Assembly: GCA_003151655.1 (NCBI GenBank)
Contig: PLYB01000283.1
Location: 171-10,947 of the forward strand
Reading direction: 5' to 3'
From: Gallionellaceae bacterium
GTDB lineage: Bacteria > Pseudomonadota > Gammaproteobacteria > Burkholderiales > Gallionellaceae
Length of the DNA stretch: 10,777 bases
Part shown: one piece after another, positions 6,039-10,777 of the stretch
Layout of the letters: every line of letters starts with the position of its first letter
Numbering within the stretch: the stretch's first letter is position 1
Program-made: the position numbers and the translations under genes
Notes under the pieces: generated by a model
Seen by the model: the letters and a program-made list of their open reading frames with translations, nothing else
Told to the model about the DNA's origin: nothing
The model's database searches: none

Positions 6039-7793
6039 ATGGACAAAACTTATGATGTGGTCATTATCGGCTCCGGAATTTCAGGCGCACTTGCCGCCGT
6101 AGAGTTGGGCAAAGCAGGCAAAAAAGTCCTCATACTTGAGGCGGGAAGAGATGTGAGAGGAATTGCGAGCCGCAACCTGTTCACTGAAAACTTCTATAAA
6201 GAAACCTACAAAACGCCAGAGTCTCCCTATCCGGATGAACAGGCTTGCCGCCACGCGCGCACTGTTGATTTGTTTCCGGACAAAGGTGCTTATACGGGCT
6301 ATCTCGATCAGGCTCTGCCGACAAGCAATAAAAACTTCTGGTTCAAAAGCACCAACGAACGTCTGGTTGGCGGCACTACCTGGCATTGGTTGGGCACTTG
6401 CCTGCAACTCTTGCCCACTGATTTTCGCATGAAATCAACTTACGGCATCGGCAGCGACTGGCCTATTGATTATAACGACATGCTTGGATGGTACAAAAAG
6501 GCGGCTGATGCAATCGGTATTGCCGGAGATCCGCATCAGGATATTCTGGAAAAAATCCTGAAGGTTCCGAACGTTCCTTATCCCATGCCTGAAATTCCGA
6601 AATCTTATCTCGACCGGCAGTATGGCGATGCCATAGACGGGCATTCGGTGGAGATTGGGGTTAGCGGACTCGACGGTTTAAGTTACCACGTTACCAGTAC
6701 GCCGCAGGCGCGCAATTCGCAGCCTGGCTATCAGGGGCGCCCCCAGTGTTGCGGGAATTCAAGTTGTATTCCAATTTGTCCGGTTGGCGCGAAATATGAT
6801 GCCACCTATCATATTAACCTTGCGGTTAACCAGTATGGCGCCGTGCTTCAACCGCAATCGGTAGTGACCGACTTTGAAGCCGATGACAGCGGCGAAGTTA
6901 CCAGAGTCAACTATCTGCGCTGGTGGGACGACGCAGGTACGCTGCAAAGCGCACCGGGAAGCGTAGAAGCCCCCTATTTTATTCTCGCCGCACACGCTAT
7001 CGAATCCGCAAAAATTTTGCTGAGCTCAACGAAGAACAAAAAATTTGCGCACGGTGTCGGCAATACGCGCTCCGATGGAAGCGAAGGCGTGGTCGGCAAA
7101 TATCTGATGGATCACCCCTGCCAATTAAGTTGGGCGCAATCCAATAATCCGGTCTTCCCCTTTCGCGGGCCGATCAGCACTTCCGGGATCGAGACGCTGA
7201 GAGAAAACAGCCTGCGGAATAAAGCCGGCGCTTTCAGAATACAGATTGGAAATGACGGCTGGATATGGCCCGTCGGCGCGCCTTACGGGCAGGTGGACTC
7301 CTTGATGGATGCCGGAATGTTTGGAAAAGAACTTTATGACAATATGCAAACACAAGGCGTTCGACAAATTAACCTGTGTGCATTGATTGAGCAGGAGCCC
7401 AACCCGAACTTCTCCGTCACGCTGTCCTCGCAGAAAGATGCTCTTGGTATTCAGCGTCCGAAAATCAAATACGGACTCGGCGCATATGAAACTTTGGGGC
7501 TGGTCAATGCCATGAGGGTGCATCAGCAGATTTTCGAGATGCTCGGTGCAACGGGTATTCAGCATAAAGCCCCGCAGGATTTTGCCGGAGCGGGGCACAT
7601 ACTGGGAACCGCGAAAATGGGAACCGACGAAAAAGATTCCGTTGTGAACGGAAACATGATGTGCCACAACCATAAGAATCTGATGATTCTGGGTAGCAGC
7701 ACCTTCCCGACCGAGGGAACGGCAAACCCGACTTTTACCATCGCGGCTTTAGCGCTCATGGCTTCTGATCATCTGATCAGAGTAATGAAATAG
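6039..7793 (+). CDS. GMC oxidoreductase with 3Fe-4S motif, glucose/fructose/sorbitol dehydrogenase alpha-like, module 2
   Basis: A 584-residue FAD flavoprotein. Seen: GSGISG (11-16) with LILEAGRD after it, the flavin-loop ERLVGGTTWHWLG, and the C-terminal catalytic region with His520 in GAGHILGTAKMG and Asn563 in ANPTFT. Cys237, Cys238, Cys243 and Cys247, in CCGNSSCIPICP, match in spacing the CC-x4-C-x3-C segment of the FAD glucose dehydrogenase alpha subunit (Burkholderia cepacia type), where it holds a 3Fe-4S cluster that passes electrons from FAD to a c-type cytochrome. No signal peptide is present, in keeping with export by the Tat small subunit just upstream. It is about 40 residues longer than typical glucose or fructose dehydrogenase alpha subunits. 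AAAGAGGG precedes the ATG. Periplasmic oxidation of a sugar, polyol or alcohol is likely; the true substrate is unknown. Confidence 0.93.
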   Translation: MDKTYDVVIIGSGISGALAAVELGKAGKKVLILEAGRDVRGIASRNLFTENFYKETYKTPESPYPDEQACRHARTVDLFPDKGAYTGYLDQALPTSNKNFWFKSTNERLVGGTTWHWLGTCLQLLPTDFRMKSTYGIGSDWPIDYNDMLGWYKKAADAIGIAGDPHQDILEKILKVPNVPYPMPEIPKSYLDRQYGDAIDGHSVEIGVSGLDGLSYHVTSTPQARNSQPGYQGRPQCCGNSSCIPICPVGAKYDATYHINLAVNQYGAVLQPQSVVTDFEADDSGEVTRVNYLRWWDDAGTLQSAPGSVEAPYFILAAHAIESAKILLSSTKNKKFAHGVGNTRSDGSEGVVGKYLMDHPCQLSWAQSNNPVFPFRGPISTSGIETLRENSLRNKAGAFRIQIGNDGWIWPVGAPYGQVDSLMDAGMFGKELYDNMQTQGVRQINLCALIEQEPNPNFSVTLSSQKDALGIQRPKIKYGLGAYETLGLVNAMRVHQQIFEMLGATGIQHKAPQDFAGAGHILGTAKMGTDEKDSVVNGNMMCHNHKNLMILGSSTFPTEGTANPTFTIAALALMASDHLIRVMK

Positions 7794-7869
7794 TGGCTTT
7801 ATTGCTGCGTAGCGACAGAAATTTATGCGGTTGTGTTTTTACATGAATCAATAACGAAAGCGAAGGATT

Positions 7870-8292
7870 ATGGAAGACGGGAGAGTAACGCTAATTTCAA
7901 AATGGAAGCTGCGGAATGGCTTTCCGGATGAGTTGCGGGGCAAGCTGAAAAAACTTGCAGACAAGGTAAAGAAAGAACAGGGCACCCTCATGTATCTCGT
8001 CAATATTCAGACGTGCGCCCCCCTCGATAGCTACCACAAGCCGATAAAGCCGCAACCTGAACCTATACTGCCAGAACTACAAAGCGAAGTCGTTTTCATG
8101 GAAATTTATGAGAACGCCGAAGCCTTTAGTCGGCATGTCAACGGAGAGACATTCAACGAATTCAGGAAAAATACTCTCAAATATTTCCAAGCGGATCCTA
8201 TCAATGCTGGTTGGCCCATTACCGAAACTGAATTTTTTTCACTGCAATCGGGCTTTATAAAAAAAGGAATATTGGCGGAAGTGCCTGTTTGA
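7870..8292 (+). CDS. Antibiotic biosynthesis monooxygenase (ABM)-fold protein
   Basis: A 140-residue protein probably of the ABM/YgiN-like dimeric alpha-beta barrel group. The pattern seen is an N-terminal strand VTLISKWKL, a helix rich in lysine (24-36), strand GTLMYLVNIQ, then FMEIYENAEAFSRH (76-89) and a TFNEFRKN helix, the E-x-Y-x-x-x-x-A-x-x-x-H arrangement common in ABM domains. Family members are cofactor-free monooxygenases, quinol or aldehyde oxygenases, or non-enzymatic small-molecule binders, so the reaction cannot be assigned. A GAAGGA site lies six bases upstream of the ATG. It follows the GMC gene by 76 bases with no obvious terminator, so it is probably the last gene of the operon. 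No signal peptide is seen, so it would act in the cytoplasm, unlike the exported dehydrogenase. The insertion around residues 50-70, rich in Pro, is unusual for a domain this short. Confidence 0.72.
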   Translation: MEDGRVTLISKWKLRNGFPDELRGKLKKLADKVKKEQGTLMYLVNIQTCAPLDSYHKPIKPQPEPILPELQSEVVFMEIYENAEAFSRHVNGETFNEFRKNTLKYFQADPINAGWPITETEFFSLQSGFIKKGILAEVPV

Positions 8293-8369
8293 GAGTTGGG
8301 ACGTTGGATCAATATACTGCGACTGAACCAGCACGGCATCTTGCAAGTTCAACAGAAGCTTTCTGGTGG

Positions 8370-8421
8370 GAGGCCGATTTATCGGGCGAAATAAGCATCC
8401 ATCGCCCGATAAATCGGCCTC
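8370..8421. terminator. Perfect 20-bp stem-loop between converging genes, probable bidirectional terminator
   Basis: The arms at 8370-8389 and 8402-8421 are perfectly complementary over 20 bp (outer end GAGGCCGATT, inner end ATCGGGCGA) with a 12-base loop. It lies 77 bases past the stop of the plus-strand ABM gene and 32 bases past the stop of the minus-strand gene at 8454, as expected for a shared terminator. Neither side has a strong T run, so transcript-end protection or a repetitive palindrome are alternatives. Confidence 0.6.
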
Positions 8422-8453
8422 TTACACGGCATTTTACTAATGAAAAATCTCGG

Positions 8454-9344
8454 TTAAACGTAATAAGGGCGTGCCTCAGCAATGACCGGGGGCGAAATGA
8501 CGGTCTGAAGCGCGAATGGTTTTGTTTTGCCAATAATGGCTTCCATGTCCTTCCTCATCGGATTCGAGCTCTTGCCAAAGGTCACCTTGAAATCGAAAGC
8601 ACCATTTTCAGGAAGATAGGTTTCTTGTATCGCAAAGTAATTTCTTCGTGAGGCTATCAGCCGCCCTTTATCTTTCGCATTCTTTTTCATGATGCCGAAA
8701 TCGGTAATGGCCGCCCCGTTGCCAACAATCGGTAGGCAACCTTGCAAGTTTGCCTTCGCGTTGAAAATCAATCCCTGTACGCCCGGATTTTTATTGGCCG
8801 TATCGTAAACAGCAAAGTCCCATGTTTTCCGGTCTGGATTGTTTGGAGTGGGCACGTCATAGACAAAGTTCGCAAGGAATTTGCCCCATTCCCCGAAGAG
8901 TTGCGATCCTGCTGCAATGGCGAAAATGCTGTCGCACGGAACATAGAGACGGTACACGCCATACCGTTTTGTCTGATCCTCGCCCAGAATAAACTCCTGC
9001 GCGGTCAGACCATTGGGAACCAGCAGCGCATCTTTTTCCGGATAAGCGACAATGTTCAACTCGACTTCGGTGGTTGCAGTAACTCCAGGGGAGTCTTTAA
9101 AATTGTTTTGCTGTCCGCCGTGTCCCGCATAAAACATGAAATCGAAGTTCACCAGCCCCTTGCCTTCAAAGGTTGCCACTTTGAGTCCGGTTCCAGTCAG
9201 ATATTTCTCCAATTTCTTTGCATCAACTTGATACCATGACCAGAAGGAAACAATTGACGCGTAGCAATAGGGAACGTGTGCCGGAATTTTGCCAACGTTT
9301 GGAACGGTAAAATAAGGTGGAACTGGCGGCTGTGCGTTGTTCAT
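8454..9344 (-). CDS. Uncharacterised protein, possibly acetoacetate decarboxylase-like fold
   Basis: A 296-residue soluble protein without signal peptide or membrane segment. I do not firmly recognise it. Its layout recalls the acetoacetate decarboxylase superfamily: a strand-helix start with SIVSFWSWYQVDAKKLEKYL (33-52), a mid-region VELNIVAYP strand (94-102), and GSQLFGEWGKFLA (146-158), which can be laid over the family's G-R-E-x-x-G-x-P-K-K-L-A motif with Lys155 near the Schiff-base lysine position. The Arg-Glu and Pro of that motif are absent, so decarboxylase activity is doubtful. It is about 50 residues longer than typical acetoacetate decarboxylases. GGGGAG lies upstream of the ATG at 9344. 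It is transcribed toward the dehydrogenase operon and shares its terminator region, so a link to the same substrate is possible but unproven. Confidence 0.85.
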   Translation of the reverse strand: MNNAQPPVPPYFTVPNVGKIPAHVPYCYASIVSFWSWYQVDAKKLEKYLTGTGLKVATFEGKGLVNFDFMFYAGHGGQQNNFKDSPGVTATTEVELNIVAYPEKDALLVPNGLTAQEFILGEDQTKRYGVYRLYVPCDSIFAIAAGSQLFGEWGKFLANFVYDVPTPNNPDRKTWDFAVYDTANKNPGVQGLIFNAKANLQGCLPIVGNGAAITDFGIMKKNAKDKGRLIASRRNYFAIQETYLPENGAFDFKVTFGKSSNPMRKDMEAIIGKTKPFALQTVISPPVIAEARPYYV

Positions 9345-9422
9345 GGAAACTCCCCTTGAATAAAGATTAGCAATAGTTTCGGAAAAGAATTATTGGTTTT
9401 GAAAAGCATCTGGGCAACCATC

Positions 9423-9440
9423 ATTCTGTGCGAACAGAAT
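9423..9440. promoter_or_regulatory. Small dyad with GCGA loop, possible operator
   Basis: ATTCTGT (9423-9429) and ACAGAAT (9434-9440) are perfect inverted repeats around GCGA. The dyad lies about 80 bases upstream of the decarboxylase-like gene start at 9344, in the range of an operator. As RNA it would make a 7-bp stem with a GNRA-type tetraloop. No known regulator is recognised. Confidence 0.3.
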
Positions 9441-9724
9441 TCATTAATGTTGCGTCATCCACCCCTCGGAACGGATAGTAAAACGATTAAGCGTTGCTTT
9501 CCAGTGCCTTATGACATCGATTGCTAGCATCAGGTAGAAATGTCCGGAGTTGTTCATCTGGCCAGAAGGTGAGCCCGTACCTATTAGCCATTCGTTGAAT
9601 AAGCGTTATCGGGCTGAGAAAGGCACGTGACAACGCTAGTGGAGTTTTGCGTCCGGCTGGCGTTTTCAGTGAGTACAGACTTCGTGGCGAACAGCGGCTA
9701 GATGCCGAACGTTACATTTTAACG

Positions 9725-9755
9725 GTGACGAAGAACGATTTTTCTGATGTAGAAT
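9725..9755 (+). promoter_or_regulatory. argB: Possible argB promoter
   Basis: A good -10-like TAGAAT (9750-9755) lies 27 bases before the argB start codon. The best -35 is GTGACG (9725-9730) at a long 19-base spacing, so the upstream element is weak. AAGGA (9772-9776) serves as ribosome binding site for the ATG at 9783. Confidence 0.35.
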
Positions 9756-9782
9756 GCGCGCAAGTTTTATGAAGGAATAATT

Positions 9783-10667
9783 ATGCCATTGACCGCTGCT
9801 ACCGCCGCACAAAAAGCCCATACGCTGTCTGAGGCGCTGCCTTATATCCAGCGTTTCTTCGATAAGACCATCGTTATCAAATACGGCGGCAACGCCATGA
9901 CTGACCCCAAGCTGCAAGAAGGCTTTGCGCGCGATGTAGTGCTACTCAAGCTGGTCGGCATGAATCCGGTGGTGGTACATGGCGGAGGCCCGCAGATCAA
10001 CGAGATGTTGCAAAAGGTCGGCAAGAAGGGCGAGTTTATTCAGGGTATGCGCGTCACCGATGAAGAGACCATGGACATGGTCGAGATGGTGTTGGGCAAG
10101 GTCAATAAAGATATCGTCAATCTGATTAATCGTTACGGCGGCAAGGCGGTTGGTTTGACCGGACAAGACAGTAGTTTCATTCGCGCCGAGAAGATGCTGC
10201 TGGAAAGCATCGACGAACCCGGCAAGATGCTCGACATCGGGCTGGTTGGCAACATCAGCAAGATTGACCCTGCCATTATCACCTTTCTCGATTCCGGAGA
10301 CTTTATTCCGGTCATCGCGCCTATCGGCGTATCACCGGACGGCGAGACCTTGAACATCAATGCCGATGTGGTGGCTGGCAAATTGGCAGAAGTATTGCGC
10401 GCGGAGAAGCTGGTGCTGCTAACCAATACGCCCGGCGTATTGGACAAGAACGGCAATTTGCTTACGGGGCTGACACCCAAAAACATCGACGACCTGGTGG
10501 CGGACGGAACGCTCTCCGGCGGTATGTTACCTAAGATCAGTTCGGCGCTGGATGCCGCACGCGGTGGTGTGCGTTCGGTACATATCATTGATGGTCGCGT
10601 TGAGCATGCACTGTTGCTGGAAATTTTAACGGATGAGGGTGTCGGTACTCTGATTAAAAGTAAGTGA
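9783..10667 (+). CDS. argB: Acetylglutamate kinase ArgB
   Basis: A 294-residue N-acetyl-L-glutamate kinase, which phosphorylates N-acetylglutamate with ATP in the second step of arginine biosynthesis in the cytoplasm. Amino acid kinase family landmarks are KYGGNAM (33-39, phosphate-binding lysine), HGGGPQIN (66-73, substrate-binding glycine loop), GLTGQDS (124-130), a NINADVVAGKLA segment and LLTNTPGVLD in the nucleotide-binding half, and SGGMLPKI near the C-terminus. The N-terminal extension of about 20 residues, including SEALPYIQRF, is like the helix that builds the hexameric, arginine-inhibited form of the enzyme, so feedback inhibition by arginine is likely. Length is normal. A clear AAGGA site precedes the ATG. 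It is a housekeeping gene and marks the edge of the conserved chromosome beside the redox locus. Confidence 0.98.
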   Translation: MPLTAATAAQKAHTLSEALPYIQRFFDKTIVIKYGGNAMTDPKLQEGFARDVVLLKLVGMNPVVVHGGGPQINEMLQKVGKKGEFIQGMRVTDEETMDMVEMVLGKVNKDIVNLINRYGGKAVGLTGQDSSFIRAEKMLLESIDEPGKMLDIGLVGNISKIDPAIITFLDSGDFIPVIAPIGVSPDGETLNINADVVAGKLAEVLRAEKLVLLTNTPGVLDKNGNLLTGLTPKNIDDLVADGTLSGGMLPKISSALDAARGGVRSVHIIDGRVEHALLLEILTDEGVGTLIKSK

Positions 10668-10698
10668 ATTCGGATACTATTTCTGGTGGTCTTGCCGC

Positions 10699-10777
10699 AT
10701 GAATAATCCGGTGTGGATTTTTGATTTGGACAACACCTTGCACGATGCAACACCGCATATTTTTCCGCATATCAATC
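10699..10777 (+). CDS. HAD-family hydrolase, likely pyrimidine 5'-nucleotidase, N-terminus (runs off right edge)
   Basis: The first 26 residues of a HAD-superfamily phosphatase. IFDLDNTL (7-14) is HAD motif I, with Asp9 as the expected nucleophile and Asp11 as the general acid. The opening N-P-V-W-I-F-D-L-D-N-T-L-H-D-A resembles the pyrimidine 5'-nucleotidase (SSM1-like) proteins commonly encoded right after argB in Betaproteobacteria. It starts 31 bases after the argB stop, probably on the same transcript. The ribosome site is weak (GGTGGT region near 10686). The rest of the protein is outside the window. Confidence 0.85.
   Translation, partial: MNNPVWIFDLDNTLHDATPHIFPHIN

Larger units (their letters stand above)
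9345..9782. other. Intergenic region upstream of argB and of the decarboxylase-like gene
   Basis: No gene is convincingly supported in these 438 bases. They contain the upstream region of the minus-strand gene at 8454-9344, a small dyad (9423-9440) and a likely argB promoter near 9750. On the minus strand a frame stays open from 9711 to the stop at 9487-9489 (74 codons), with its only ATG at 9591 giving 34 residues and no clear ribosome binding site. It may be chance or a decayed gene; no family was recognised. Confidence 0.5.

Noticed and set aside
9423..9440. LexA-type SOS box reading of the CTGT...ACAG dyad
   Set aside because: The spacing between CTG and CAG is six bases, not the ten of the common LexA box, and the neighbouring genes are not SOS genes.
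9446..9557. Minus-strand 37-residue frame starting at 9557
   Set aside because: No ribosome binding site, no recognised motif, and it overlaps another equally weak frame.
10133..10753. Minus-strand frame of 206 codons across argB and the HAD gene start
   Set aside because: Serine/proline-rich shadow of argB; it would also run through the start of the HAD gene, whose motif I is clear.

Overview
The window looks like a chromosomal segment of a betaproteobacterium. The best evidence is at the right end: argB followed at once by the start of a HAD-family pyrimidine 5'-nucleotidase-like gene, an order familiar from Betaproteobacteria. The oxidative, cytochrome-rich locus in the middle would suit the Gallionellaceae/Nitrosomonadales branch, but that placement is inference. 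I see no tRNA or rRNA gene, CRISPR array, transposase or phage gene.

Layout. (1) 1-386, minus: N-terminal part of an aldehyde dehydrogenase. (2) 387-693: AT-rich gap with a hairpin and a possible promoter. (3) 694-2974, minus: a GMC flavin oxidoreductase and, upstream of it, its small twin-arginine-exported partner, separated by a 115-base spacer rich in inverted and direct repeats. (4) 2975-3083: shared divergent promoter region. (5) 3084-8292, plus: a probable operon of five-heme cytochrome c, a second Tat-exported small subunit, a second GMC oxidoreductase with the 3Fe-4S cysteine pattern of FAD glucose/fructose dehydrogenases, and an ABM-fold protein. (6) 8370-8421: perfect 20-bp stem between converging genes. 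(7) 8454-9344, minus: a protein distantly like acetoacetate decarboxylase. (8) 9345-9782: gap with no convincing gene. (9) 9783-10777, plus: argB and the start of the HAD gene.

Proposed working of the locus (inference): two GMC dehydrogenases lack signal peptides and would be carried folded to the periplasm by their Tat small subunits. There they would oxidise an alcohol, polyol or sugar and pass electrons through Fe-S clusters to the five-heme cytochrome, which stands where glucose/fructose dehydrogenase operons normally have a triheme cytochrome subunit. The aldehyde dehydrogenase could take an aldehyde product onward. The ABM and decarboxylase-like proteins hint that the substrate is not a plain sugar. 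The substrate cannot be read from the sequence.

The part most worth following is the mirrored pair of small-subunit/GMC modules around one large multiheme cytochrome.
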